Part shown: piece by piece, positions 36,337-47,511 of the stretch | Layout of the letters: each line of letters starts with the position of its first letter | How positions within the stretch are numbered: position 1 is the first letter of the stretch | DNA from: Arthrinium phaeospermum | Taxonomy: Eukaryota > Ascomycota > Sordariomycetes > Amphisphaeriales > Apiosporaceae | DNA: 64,000 nt | Assembly (NCBI GenBank): GCA_006503535.1 | Contig: QYRS01000003.1 | Coordinates: 2,232,001 to 2,296,000, forward strand | Reading direction: 5' to 3' | Notes under the pieces: generated by a model | Database searches by the model: none | Seen by the model: only the letters and a program-made list of their open reading frames with translations | Told to the model about the DNA's origin: nothing | Program-made: the position numbers and the translations under genes

Positions 36337-37515
36337 TTATGCGCTCGTAGAAACAGGCTTGCCGTCCTCCGAAACCAAGTACACATCGGTCTTCTGGGGA
36401 CCCTCGCCGACACCGGTCATGATGACCCGGCTGACGCCCGACGTTATCGCGCTGGAGACGGCCTCGTCGAACTGCACCTCGGACTTGAGCCCTTTGGCCC
36501 CGTCCTTCCAGCCCTCGAGCTTCTCGAGCAAGGGGTAGAAGGCGCCGAGCACCAGGTCCTTGTTCTCCTCGAGGTAGTAGACGACGGCGTTGGGGCCGGC
36601 GTCGAAGGTGTAGGCGGCGACCGTCTTGCCGGCGGCGGCGTTGATGGCCTCGACGGCGCGCACGGCGGCCCGCGAGACGTCGTTCATGTAGAAGATGGGC
36701 GGGTAGGTGTCGGCGCAGGTGGCGTGGAAGCTGTTGGACTCGCGCATGGTGACCTCGGCGAAGGCGGCAAAGTCGCGCGCGGCCACGGCGTCCTGCATGC
36801 TCTGCATGTTGCGGGGCACCACGTCGGCGATGCGCTGCTGGAACAGGCCCGAGGTGGCGACGGTCTGCTGCATGCCGCTGGTGGAGCTGACGCCCTTCTT
36901 GGCGGCCGAGGCGACCAGGATCAGGGCGCGCATCTCGGGCCAGTGCGAGGCCGGGGCGACCTCGACGGCGCGCGAGTCGAGCCCGTCGGCCTGGCTGCCC
37001 ATCTGCCACGCCACGTACCCGCCGAACAGGCTGCGGCACGCCGAGCCGCTGCCCTGGCGCGCAATGAGCGACAGCTCGGTCGGCGACGAGGGGAGCTCGT
37101 ACAGGTCGGCAATGGCGCGGACGAGGGCGGCGAAGCCGGCGGCGGAGGAGGCCAGGCCGGCGGCGGTCGGGAAGTTGTTCTCGGAGACGAGGAGCAGGCG
37201 CATGGCCGACAGCTTCGGCAGGGAGGCGTCCTGGGACTCGAGGACCTCGCGGCGGGCGCGCAGCTCGCGCAGGCAGGCCTGGGTACGGGCGCCGGTCAGG
37301 TCGGAGGCCTCGCCGTTCAGCAACAGGACGTCATCCTTGAAGGCGGTCGAGCACGAGGCGGTGGTCAGGGTGCGCAGGTCGGCCTGGGACAGGGTGACGG
37401 AGAGGGAGGAGTTGGTGGGGAGGTTCAGCTTGGCGTCTCGCTTGCCCCAGTACTTGACCACGGCAATGTTGACGGGTGCCGTGGTGCTGGCGCGGTAGAC
37501 TTTGGTATCAGCCAT
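36337..37515 (-). CDS. MVD1: diphosphomevalonate decarboxylase
   Basis: Uninterrupted 392-aa frame, the usual length for the enzyme. It starts with TAPVNIAVVKYWGKRD, the family N-terminus with the substrate-binding Tyr-Trp-Gly-Lys. The GHMP-kinase phosphate loop is FPTAAGLASSAAG (residues 115-127), followed by RQGSGSACRSLFGGY (154-167). TFDAGPNA (about 303-310) carries the catalytic Asp305. The C-terminus ends GVGEGPQKTDVYL. It performs the ATP-dependent decarboxylation of mevalonate 5-diphosphate to isopentenyl diphosphate, the last mevalonate step feeding ergosterol and other isoprenoids. Very GC-rich coding sequence, hence long antisense open frames that are artefacts. ERG19 is the other common name. 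Essential housekeeping gene in fungi, expected cytosolic. Confidence 0.96.
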   Translation of the reverse strand: MADTKVYRASTTAPVNIAVVKYWGKRDAKLNLPTNSSLSVTLSQADLRTLTTASCSTAFKDDVLLLNGEASDLTGARTQACLRELRARREVLESQDASLPKLSAMRLLLVSENNFPTAAGLASSAAGFAALVRAIADLYELPSSPTELSLIARQGSGSACRSLFGGYVAWQMGSQADGLDSRAVEVAPASHWPEMRALILVASAAKKGVSSTSGMQQTVATSGLFQQRIADVVPRNMQSMQDAVAARDFAAFAEVTMRESNSFHATCADTYPPIFYMNDVSRAAVRAVEAINAAAGKTVAAYTFDAGPNAVVYYLEENKDLVLGAFYPLLEKLEGWKDGAKGLKSEVQFDEAVSSAITSGVSRVIMTGVGEGPQKTDVYLVSEDGKPVSTSA

Positions 37516-37748
37516 GTTGGTAATTGTGTCGATCGAATGGGAAAGTCGAAATGGGGGTATCTCAGGTAATGCAATTCTAGAAGCAAAAGTAAAGAAACCG
37601 GAAAAGGGGGTTTAAGGGACGGGGAAACCACTAAGCTTATGGGCAGGTACGACCCCGACTCACGATGTTGAGATTGAGAGCGGTCAAATGAATGGTAGTG
37701 GGGTCGGGGGTCCAATGGTGGGGTAATTTTGCTCTGAAATCAATCGAA

Positions 37749-37755
37749 CTTTATA
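37749..37755 (-). promoter_or_regulatory. possible TATA box of MVD
   Basis: TATAAAG on the minus strand about 235 nt upstream of the decarboxylase ATG. Sequence match only. Confidence 0.35.
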
Positions 37756-38170
37756 TCCTCCAGGGGCGGCTGCGGCTTACAGGTCCCCGATAGTGATAGT
37801 GCTTAGTCGGGGTCTGATGTTGCAATTCAACTCGGGTCCCGTTCCTGTGCCACGTTCACTGCAGGTGATCGCTAACTGGTAACATACTTCTTTCTACCGT
37901 TTGCTTGGTATGGCATATACCTAGAAGGTGGCACACAGTTTTTGCAATTACGGACGAGGGTCCGACTTACCTCACGTACGTTCTCAATTGAGGCCATCCA
38001 TTCAATTGACTACTGTACTGCACAGCTTCCTACTCAGCAGCCCGTCTACCAAACGGGGCTACAGAAAGACGACACAACCCCTGAAGGTATTACACATCAC
38101 ACGCCAGAAAAAAATGTAGTTGATGGATTTCATTTTATTATGTCTTGCTTAAAGCAACGACAGCAAACTG

Positions 38171-38184
38171 AGAGAGAGAGAGAG
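38171..38184. repeat. AG dinucleotide repeat
   Basis: Seven AG units. Complementary to the longer CT repeat about 170 bp downstream. Confidence 0.9.
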
Positions 38185-38351
38185 CCCTTCATGATATATA
38201 TGGAGTGTTTTGCCTCCATTTCCCATACTCCGTGTCCCCAAACACCATGCTCCAATCCCAAACGCCAGGCTTATGAACCAACAGTTTGTAACCCAAAATA
38301 TCAAGCATGAAACTTGCTTCATTTCATTCCCTCCCCCTTTCTCTCTCCCCC

Positions 38352-38377
38352 CTCTCTCTCTCTCTCTCTCTCTCTCC
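38352..38377. repeat. CT dinucleotide repeat
   Basis: About 13 CT units within a longer C/T-only stretch from about 38329 to 38391. Confidence 0.92.
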
Positions 38378-38419
38378 CTCTTCATCCACCTATATAGCAA
38401 CAAGTGCTAGTTTCCCCGT

Positions 38420-39990
38420 TCATCTGAAAAAGACCATAGGTCTTTGAGGCTGGGAGCTTCTGCCATCAGGCTGCTTGTTCATCATTTGCTTTCTGGAGTA
38501 GATGTTTCGCCCGAGATTCTGGCCCTTCAGGGGATACTGCTCGAACTGGGAGTGTGCCTTTTGTAAGCCTTTGAGGATGGCGTGGCATTCCTTTGCCCAA
38601 GACATTTTCTTGGGGCGAGGGTTGGTATGTCCTGGCGAGCACTCCTGGATGCCTAGGCGTTCCCACAACCATTTTCTGGCGTTTTCGAGGATGGTTTCCA
38701 TGTCTTCGGGGCCACTACTGTCCCTGCGGAAGCGCTCTGCGGCGATGGACAGGTTGGTCAAGCGGATCAGGTCATTCGCCGTCGATTCCTGATGGATGTG
38801 GCCACGCATTTGTTTTGGAGGTATTTCAAGGCCATGTAGTAGTTGATGTCTTTTACCACAGTGATAACCTCTTGAGGCAGACTGCCCAGTTCTGCCAGGT
38901 AAGATTTGGCACCAGAAAGAGTGGTAGACCCGTAGGCGAAGCGTGCTTGGTATTGATCTGCCTCTGCAGATGGCCACGCCTTGCTTTCACACTCGAGGTC
39001 CTCGTCGTGGATTTGGCCCAGGAGCTGAGCGTGATTGGGGAAGTCGATGGCCGCAGAAGGTATACTGTGGCCGAATAGAAGGCCTGTCGAGGCCTGGTGC
39101 CCGCTCTGTCGATCACGTGGATCTGGTGCTGAGCGAGAAGGTGTGTGCAGATCGAAGCTGTGAGCTCTCTGTTGCTGCTGGTGTGGTCGGTTCTTGGCTC
39201 TGCCGGCCATGACGTCCCGGAATGTGAAGTGGTTGATGGTATCTGTAATTGTCGCAGAGGCACCAGTGCTCCCTTTGGTAGGGTGACGTTCTGCAAGAGG
39301 GGGTCGTATTTCTTCCTGCATTTCGAGGAGATACTGAGCCCAGACATTATTGATTAAAAAATCGTCATCGTCATCGTCATCGTCATGCTTGATGTAGCGA
39401 TAGACTGGCGTGTTTCCACTGAAGTCGGCCCGAAGTTGGATTTCTGGCGATCTTTGTTCGGTCCGGACCATCCACTCGGGAACACCATAGCCAATGTTGG
39501 CTTCGGCGTGCCCAGGCTGGGCGAAGGAGTAGTTCAAGCCAGAGCCGGGGAGGAGGGCGTAGACCTTGTTGGGATTGATCTTGCTCCAACGTGCGTGATC
39601 CTCGCTAATGGCCGTCTTCTCGTGGACGCCTTGCATGAGGGAGTCCCAGAGGTCGCCGGCTTGGACGCTGTCGGGCTGGAAGAAGAGCTCGAAGGCACGG
39701 GGGCCTAGGGTCTCACTGAGCAGTGCGATGATGTCGTCACGGAGCTCCTCATAGTAGGTTCTGTTTGGGAAGGCAGCAGCCTCTGAGCCATCCACGCTGT
39801 TAGGGTGGAGGATGCGGCGGATGCTGTCGAAGTGGACGTTGAGAAAGTCCAGGAAGTCGAAAAGAGGGGCGCCCCGGAGGGTTAGTAGCCCATTAGAGAC
39901 GAGATGCCCGTTCTCATGCGAGAGGGTAGTAGCCGGTCCCCGAAGGGAGAAGGGGTTGGCACTGGAAGATCCTTGAAAGAGGGAAGCCAT
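38420..39990 (-). CDS. orphan protein with poly-Asp tract, one-base frameshift
   Basis: From ATG 39990 (MASLFQGSSS) the frame runs about 390 codons and then collapses into a short basic tail with TGA at 38767. The adjacent frame continues to 38420 with protein-like sequence (HIHQESTANDLIRLTNLSI onward). One extra A in the four-base run at 38813-38816 joins them into about 523 aa. No intron can explain the switch. Visible features: a globular-looking N-terminal third with FDFLDFLNVHF and ELRDDIIALLSE helices, an eight-residue Asp run encoded by an ATC/GTC repeat at 39361-39385, a Gln/His-rich linker, and a helical C-terminal domain ending in a basic tail. No known domain is recognised, no signal peptide. 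Probably a lineage-restricted fungal protein. Confidence 0.6.
39361..39385 (-). repeat. trinucleotide repeat coding poly-Asp
   Basis: Repeated (CATCGT)n on the plus strand, read as GAT/GAC codons in the orphan gene on the minus strand. Confidence 0.85.
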
Positions 39991-40404
39991 CTTGATCAAC
40001 AAGAGGTATTGTGGAATTGAAGTGAAGTGAAGCGAAGTTGAAGCTATCAAGCAACTTGATGCCGAGTAGAGGCAGTGAATAATGTGTGGTGAAGGCTGAA
40101 CTCGAGATGAGTATCAGATAGAAGATCTTGATGTGCCTTGAGTAAGGTCACCGGAGAGTGTTCAAGTTGACGACTCTGTGTAGTAGAGTAAAATAAGTCT
40201 GATCCCAAGAGAGAGAGAGGGTATCAGAATATATAATGGACAAGGCTTGTGTCTTGAAAGAAGTATTGGCAGGATAGTTGCTTCAGTTGTAGCCCGAAAG
40301 AACTTGATGATGATTGGCTTCAGGTAGGATCTGAACGAGAATAGGCAGTGAAAGTGATGTTTAGTTTGACAGGATTTGGAATAAAAAACAGGGGGGACGG
40401 GGGG

Positions 40405-40412
40405 TATTTATA
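40405..40412 (-). promoter_or_regulatory. possible TATA box of the 38.4-40.0 kb orphan
   Basis: TATAAATA on the minus strand, about 415 nt upstream of the ATG; a second weaker TATATA-like stretch lies near 40230. Either could serve. No other support. Confidence 0.3.
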
Positions 40413-41352
40413 TTCCCAGAATCGAGCTCACGTGCTTTGCAAGAGAAGCCTCGACCTCGGGCCCAGAGACCTGATGAAAAGTTTGATATGGAAAGTTTTA
40501 TTTATACTGTCTACGAGCAGTGGTTCTCAGCGAGGTGAGTCAGTTATAAGAGTATCATAGGGGCTATGAAGAGGGGGGATGATAGCTTGACCCGAAGATA
40601 ACCCCAAGTATATTGAGATATGTGACTCAGGTATTATCTAAGGTTTCTATGTCGAATCTGCCTTGGTTGAACCAACTTATCCCTCGAGTAAATGTCCTAG
40701 TCCTGGCAAGGCAAGGAAATAATCGTGCCTGCTGATGCTGAATGGGAGAAATTGGCCCGAGGTAATTGGGACTGTCATGGTATAAGCGGATGACAATGGG
40801 GGAAGCTCACGCCTGGACCTTGGCTAATCGGAACTCTAAGTATGAATGGATATGAAGAACAAGAATGTGAAGAATACCAATGGGCATATGTTACATGAAG
40901 TCTCTGCCCATTGTTCCCGATCAATCAACACGGGCCAATCCCGTATAGAGGCTTTCAACCGTTTACCAAGTACGAATATCACCTTCTTGGTTAGTTCATT
41001 TGGCATGATACATAAGGGGCCTGTATGATCAGGGTGATGCTCAATGAGATTGGACACAACGTCAATTGGCCCGATATTGTTTAGCGATGAAGACAATGGC
41101 ACTTTGCAGTTGAACAATCAAAAACTCTAATCACATCTTCGGGCCTGGTATAGCAAAACGTTATTCCCAATACAATGGCTGTGGCCTGAAATTGTGGACA
41201 CCGGACCTTCGATAATATGCTCATATCCAAAGTTTGTATGGCAGCATTTCCCATTAGTATTAGAATTACGGCTCTAGATAAATATCATATTTTCCCTCCT
41301 TCTTGTACGATACACCTGCAGCCATCCAATCAAGCCCTGATGGACGTCTAGT
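40413..41352. other. intergenic, nothing recognised
   Basis: AT-richer sequence between the orphan's upstream region and the 3' end of the PhoD-type gene. Short open frames only. Confidence 0.5.
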
Positions 41353-43530
41353 TTAATAAGCCCCATTGTAGAACAGGTATTTTCCCGTAGCAGTATCGAG
41401 TGTCAAGTTCGTCTGCTTCACCTGTCCCTGCTTAAGGCTACCGCTCTCGACCACGCCACCCAGAGCCGCCGCAGCGGCGGCGGCACCAGATCCAGAAGAA
41501 CGGTGCAGTGCGTTCTCGCCGTTCAGCACGGTGAAGTTGGCGAGCGAGACCTCGTAGCCCTGGCGGATGCGGTTGGTGGGCACGCCGAAGAAGGAGGCGT
41601 TGATGGACGCGTAGTCGATGCTCAGCTCGTAGTAGCCGCGGTAGTACAAGTCCTGCCACTGCAGCTCCGGGTTGGCGCCCGTGAGCCACGCCGACGCCGC
41701 GGCGGCCGCCGCCATGGAGATGTTTTGGCCGAAGGGGCAGGGGGAGCTGACCGCGGACCCGGCGAACTCGACGCCGACGGACCCAGCGCCCGTGGCGGCG
41801 TCGTAGTCGTGCTCGCCGAGCCAGACGAGGTCGCTGACCCACGAGGCGTGCGAGTCGCCGGCCAGGAAAACGGTGTTGTTGATCTTGTTGTCGTAGAGCG
41901 TAGCGAACGTGCGGTTGCGGTTGGCCTGGTATCCGTCCCAGGCGTCGCCGTTAAAGGGGGTCGCGGCACCCAAGGCGGCCGACTCGTTGACGCGGCTGAA
42001 GACGATCTGGTTGCCCACGAGCCGCCAGGCGGCGCCGCGGGACGACGAGTCTCGCAGCCGGTTGTAGAACCAGGCCTCCTGCCGGGGCCCCATGAGGGAC
42101 CGTCCGGCGTCCTGGGCGATCTCGGCCACGTACTCGGTGTTCCAGTACAAATCGGTGATGGAGCGGTCGTACTGACGCGTGTCGAGCATGAGCAGGTCGA
42201 AAAGGTCGCCGAAGCTGAACTGGCGCCAGATGCGCAGATTGTCGTCCATGTCCACCTGGCGGATGGGCATCCACTCAAAGTAGGCACGCACGGCGTTCAT
42301 CTTGCGCTGGTCCACGGAAACTCCACCGTCGCTGACGAAGGACTGTTCGGTGTTGTTGAGACCAGATGCACCATCACGGTAGGTGTTGTCTGCTACCTCT
42401 GTTACAGTAGGTCAGCTTGGGTATGAAAGGAAAAAGAAAGATGCTAGGGGTGTGCGGAATAATCTTACCGTGATCATCCCAGACGGGAATCCATGGAAAG
42501 TTCTGGTGGCTCGCGACCAAATCAAGATCTGTCCTGTAAGTGGCGATGCGCTTGCGGTAATCGTATAGCCTAGTATCAATACAATTAGGAGACTATATGC
42601 GATATTGTGGTAGAGAAGCGGGGAATCGCTCACGAGTAGATCTGCTTGTTGGGCAGAGAAATACGACCCATCGAGTCACCCCAGCCATACTCGCCATTCC
42701 CGTACTCATAGATGTAGTCGCCCAAGTGAACAACATAATCAACCGAGTCCTTCCTGACAGTATTACCATACGCATTGAAGAAGCCGAACGCTTTTGGACT
42801 GTTAGTTACAAACACTGGGACATGGGCCTATCTCGATGAGTGACATACGGAAATTGGAGCAAGAATAGATTGCCAGCTTGATCGCAGAGGTGACCTTGTC
42901 CTTTGCCGAAGGGATAGTCTTAGTTCTGCCGACAGGAGACACGTTGGTTGAGTCGCACACACTGAACTGGTAGTCTGTTCCGTATGTAAGCCAATGCCGC
43001 CACTCGCCAACTCCGCTTACGTAGTCATTTATGGGTAATCACTTACAGTAAGTCGTGAAAGACTTCAACCGCTTCGCCTCGACCTTCACGGTCCAGTCGA
43101 CATCCGAGCTAGTGAACACCCTTCCCGAGTCGACCGCCTTGCCCTCGAGTTCCTTCGACTTGCCAATCTTCCAATCCACACAGACCGGGGAGTCGCTCTT
43201 AGCCACGTAGGCCTCGTTGTCGTGATCGTAAAGGGCAACGTGCCCGCTGACCGTCACGTTGCTCTCGTCGTTGTCGCTGCCGATGGGGGCGACGCGGGTC
43301 CAGAGGATGACCGAGTCATCGTAAGGGTCGCCCGAGGCTACCCCGTGGGTGAAGTTGAGCTTGGCCGGGTCCCAGGGCGAGTTGGGTGTCGTCCGCCGGG
43401 CCACCCTGTTGATGGACACGCCTAATGCGGGGTGGTGCAGCGACGGAGACTGGTAGTTCATGTTGCCGGTGAAGGCGGCGCAGGCGGCCGCGGCCCCGTA
43501 CAGGAGCGCCACATCTACTGAGCGGACCAT
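41353..43530 (-). CDS. PhoD-like phosphatase, secreted or vacuolar
   Basis: Five exons: 43530-43047, 42974-42849, 42790-42634, 42569-42469 and 42398-41353. All are GT-AG and the frame closes to 637 aa. Residues 1-19 (MVRSVDVALLYGAAAACAA) look like a signal peptide. The N-terminal Fn3-like PhoD_N domain has FTHGVASGDPYDDSVILWTR, and the metallophosphatase domain has KLAIYSCSNF, HLGDYIYEYG (metal-binding Asp), PVWDDHEVADN, MLDTRQYDRS and FLAGDSHASW. These are the metal and active-site blocks of alkaline phosphatase D/phosphodiesterase enzymes, which use Fe3+/Ca2+. Many N-glycosylation sites support export. Start chosen at the signal peptide; the frame is open upstream without family similarity. 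Role inferred: phosphate scavenging from phosphomono/diesters. Confidence 0.92.
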
Positions 43531-43605
43531 TTTCGAGATGGGTTCGGGACGGATGGCTGGCGATAAGTCTAGCTGCTGGTTGGCAGCGGTGAGGGCCAAC
43601 CTCAC

Positions 43606-43613
43606 ATTATATA
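43606..43613 (-). promoter_or_regulatory. TATA box of the PhoD-like gene
   Basis: TATATAAT on the minus strand about 76-83 nt upstream of the ATG, a good position for a fungal TATA element. Confidence 0.5.
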
Positions 43614-45321
43614 GACAGGCCAGCCATGTCGCATTGCACAGGCATGATTCCTCGTCATCGATGGTCAACGACAGTGTCAGCTAAGCAGATTGGGCAGGTA
43701 TCCCAAGAGATCTGCACCTGGGCTCTGCTTGGATGCATGCAAATGCTGTTGAGACACCGGTGTATCGGTCGATATATTGCATTCTAGGTCTAGGGGCTGG
43801 CATGCTCACCCCGGGTCATGATGCAATTTGACCACCGTAAGGAGCAACTCATGCAGCCAACCCCTGAATGATTTCACATCACATTACTACTAGGTCCATT
43901 ACTGCGTCTCCCGACTGGCCAGGACGACCTCAACAACAGTCGGTATTAGCCCATGATATTCAAATACTGGGAATGCGAAGAATCCATACCGCGAGCTGGA
44001 GTACACGGGAGACATATTTTTCAGCATCAATGTTACCGATGTGTTGGTAAGGTACTGCTAGGTACATCTGTATTTGACCTGGTTGGCCCCTCTTGCTGGG
44101 AAGTCGTTGATTGAAGGCTTCAGTGGTGGGGGTGGTGGCGGCAAGCCAATAACGGCGCGCCATTGAAGCACGAGGTCGTAATTCGACCGGCTCCTTCTCC
44201 GATTTTGACACCAACGCCAGGGATCACTGGCTCAAGCCGAAATATCGGGGTTGTTCGCTGGGGCTTCCATCGTACAGCTATTAGCAGACAGAGAGCACGT
44301 GGCCCGGGAATGATATGCCCATTCCGTTTGAATTTTCTCGTTTAGATGGCCGTCGTTGGCAATTAATGGTCACCCTGCACGTGGTGGACTGTTCGAACCT
44401 CGCTCTATTTTAGAGTGACAGGAAAGAGGCTCTTACACTACAAGAGCAACTAATGCCGCTCTAGCTCAAGCCTTGGGCTTCCACCTATACGACCCTACTT
44501 AAACCAAGTAAGTAATATCCATGCTTGCTTACCTCAATGTAAACTTATCATGCTACATACATGTATGTCAATCATCCACCGTCCAATCATTTTGCCCACG
44601 CGATAAGTACTATCCTTACCAAGAGCCGTGTGCGTGGGTTCTTCAGCCGAGATAGATCAATGGAGTGTTCATCATTGGCCATGCACCCCACGCTAGACTC
44701 CCGGTTACTCTCGCTCTGCTTGGGCCCAACAGAGAAGTGTTTTTCTTCGGAGTGCTACGATTGAGCAATCGACATGTATTTACATGCATTTACCGACTTG
44801 GAAATCCTCGATCGCGTGGCACGTATGCATGCAGATACGTCATGCAATGTCCACCATACCAGATGAACCTTAGCGGAAACTACCCAGCCGAGGTCTCTCT
44901 ACCACTTAGTCGTAGCTCAAGGGTATGGCTCCCGTCTTATTGAACCAAGCTTGCCTGCACGCATGGAGGCAGATAATTGGCCATGTATCCGAGACAATCT
45001 TCGGTATGGACCCGAAGGCAGGTGGCTACTGCTGTCGGTCAACTCAATCGCTTCACCCGATATGCTCGCACGATCTACCCTGCCCTATCCAATCACTTGC
45101 ATTCACTGGCGGTGAACCTTGCGAGTGTTCATATCTATTCAACTTACCTTTCGTCCCATACACCTCGGTGCTTCCTAGTCTTTAGGCATCATCTTTAACC
45201 TAACATCACTTCTCATACTTGATACGGCTTCCACTCACCTGGACAGCAGCCTTTCGCCGCGGCCTGAATAAAGACAAATTGCTGTTTGCTCTGTGCCTCC
45301 TCGTTCCTGGCTTTCAAGGTC
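43614..45321. other. divergent intergenic region
   Basis: About 1.7 kb between the PhoD-like and MFS genes; should hold both promoters. No gene, repeat or RNA recognised. Confidence 0.5.
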
Positions 45322-47271
45322 ATGGCAACTATCGACAAGAAGTTTTCGGATGGGGTTTCACGAGGCGATGCGGCTACCAATGCCGACGTCGAGAAGATGG
45401 CTTCGCCACATGGCGACAACATCTTGGCCACGGCCGATGGCGAGGACATTCTGGCCCTCCAAGACCTCGATCCGGCATTGAACATGAAGATGCACCTGGT
45501 CAATAATGTAGGTCGTGTGACCAACGTCAACGACACGATGAAACTGGATGTTGACCATCACCAACCTTACAGGCAATTGACGAAATCGGCTGGACTAATT
45601 ACCACTGGAAGCTATTCGTTCTCAATGGCTTTGGGTATGCGCCATTTTATATGATGCAGGGCGCAAGACTAACGGTGTCTCTAGCTATGGCGTTGACTCG
45701 TTGATACTGCTCCTGCAGTCGGTCATTTCGACTTATGCTTTCAAGGAATTTGGGGAGACGGGGTATTCAGCTGGACTGACGGTAGCCGTTTACGGTAAGT
45801 CACGTTCATCATAACAGACCTTCTTGGAGCATATATGGATTGGCTGACGCGGATCTTAGTTGGTATGCTTACTGGCGCCATCTTTTGGGGCATGAGTGCC
45901 GATATTATCGGACGTAAATGTAAGTGGCCCTCCCAAACAAGATCTCACTATGCGCTCGTCGAGGTCCCCAAACCCCAGCTCTAACGCTACAGTTCAGGGG
46001 CTTTCAACATATCTCTGTTCATATGCTCTTCAGCTGCCATTGTGGCTGGCGCAGCTCCGAACTGGCCATCTTTGGGCTTCTTCATTGCCCTGGTCGGCTT
46101 CGGCGGAGGTGGCAATTTGATTCTAGATACCACCGTTTTCCTGGAATACCTGCCCTCTAACAAGCAATGGGTGTTGACCTTCATGGCTTGCTGGTGGGGT
46201 CTGGGGCAGGCCATCACCGGTTTCATTGCCTGGGGCTTTCTTGGTTCGTACGCCCCCGACTTGAAAATTGCGTTCGTTGGTTAATCGGGTGTCTAGTTCC
46301 CGCCCAGTGGAATTGTGCGTCGGTCGACAATTGCCCAAAGGCGTCCAACTGGGGCTGGCGTTACACCATGTTCACGGCCGGCGCCTTGGTGTTCGTCATG
46401 TCTGTGTTGCGAATCACCGTCATCAGGCTCAAGGAGACGCCCAAATACCTTCTTGGCATTGGAGAAGACGCAGCGCTCATTGAAGGGCTGCAGGCCATGG
46501 CAACAAAGTACAATCGGCCGTGCTCCTTGACCCTCGAAAAGCTTGAGGCATGTGGCACTATCCAGTCATCGCATAGCAAAAACAGATCTTCTCTGGGCGA
46601 ACTTGTTGTCCATCTAAGAGGCCTGTTTGGGACGAGGAAGATTGCCCTATCTACCTGCCTGGTCTGGTTCAGTTGGACTCTGATAGGTTTGGCCTATCCC
46701 TTGTTCTACGTCTTCCTCAAGTATGGGATCCGATTCTTCTTTGGCAGGTGGTGTGCTGACATGTTTTATCTATAGTCAATACCTGGAAAGCCGCGGAGCT
46801 ACCAAGGGAGTCAGCACGTATGACACGTGGAGGAACTATGCACTCACGAATGTCTCCGGGATCTTCGGCCCAGTGTTGGCAGGATGGATGTGCAACCAGA
46901 AGCTTTTGGGACGCAAGTACACCATGACCATCGGAGCTTTGGTGACCATGACGTTCTTCTTCGCGTATACCGCTGTCAGCACGCCTGCGCAAAATGTCGG
47001 GTTCAGTTGCGCCATTGGGTTCTGCCTCAACATCTACTACGGCACGCTGTACGCCTACACGCCCGAGGTGCTACCATCCGCCCACCGGGCGACGGGCAAC
47101 GGTATTGCGGTCGCCTGCAACCGTGTGATGGGTATTATCTCTGCAGTGGTCGGAACTACCGCGAACACGGGCACCACCGCGCCCATCTACGTCTGCGCGG
47201 CTCTGTTCGCTGGCTTGGCCATCGTCAGTGTCATCTTCCCATTCGAGCCGTACGGACGCCGCAGCAGCTAA
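45322..47271 (+). CDS. MFS transporter (sugar/organic solute type)
   Basis: Seven exons: 45322-45507, 45573-45634, 45685-45794, 45860-45919, 45998-46243, 46297-46720 and 46776-47271. All introns are GT-AG and the frame closes to 527 aa. The cytosolic N-terminus is followed by IDEIGWTNYHWKLFVLNG, the entry into TM1 of the fungal SV2-like/sugar transporter branch. MFS motif A appears as GMSADIIGRK between TM2 and TM3 and as a second copy (NQKLLGRKYTM) between TM8 and TM9. A small loop NCPKASNWGWRYTMF precedes TM6, and PEVLPSAHRATGNG follows TM10. Substrate unknown; related fungal proteins are annotated as membrane or metabolite transporters. It converges on the NmrA-like gene with only 240 bp between stops. 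Confidence 0.92.
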
Positions 47272-47511
47272 ATCACGGCGGGCAGCTCGTTGGGGGGTGA
47301 ATTGCTTCTTTTACGACCTCCTCGTTTGCTCCGTTACATACTATGACCTTAGTTGGACATACGATACCTTATTGAAGCAGAATTCGCTGGATGATGCGCG
47401 CAATTGAAAACACATTCCCCATTTGCGTCAATCTTCTCAATCGAGTTACATCATGGACCGATCCCCTAACCACCTTTGAACAAATCCCAAATTCCGCTCG
47501 CCTGGGTACCC

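Larger units (their letters stand above)
37756..38419. other. intergenic with purine/pyrimidine microsatellites
   Basis: Lies between the MVD promoter and the 3' end of the poly-Asp orphan gene. Holds an AG repeat and a CT repeat described separately; no gene seen. Confidence 0.55.

Noticed and set aside
36707..37569. 263- and 281-codon open frames antisense to the decarboxylase gene
   Set aside because: Composition artefact of GC-rich third positions; the sense frame is a complete enzyme.
41503..42426. 307-codon open frame antisense to the PhoD-like gene
   Set aside because: Shadow frame with no domain; the sense frame carries all PhoD active-site blocks.
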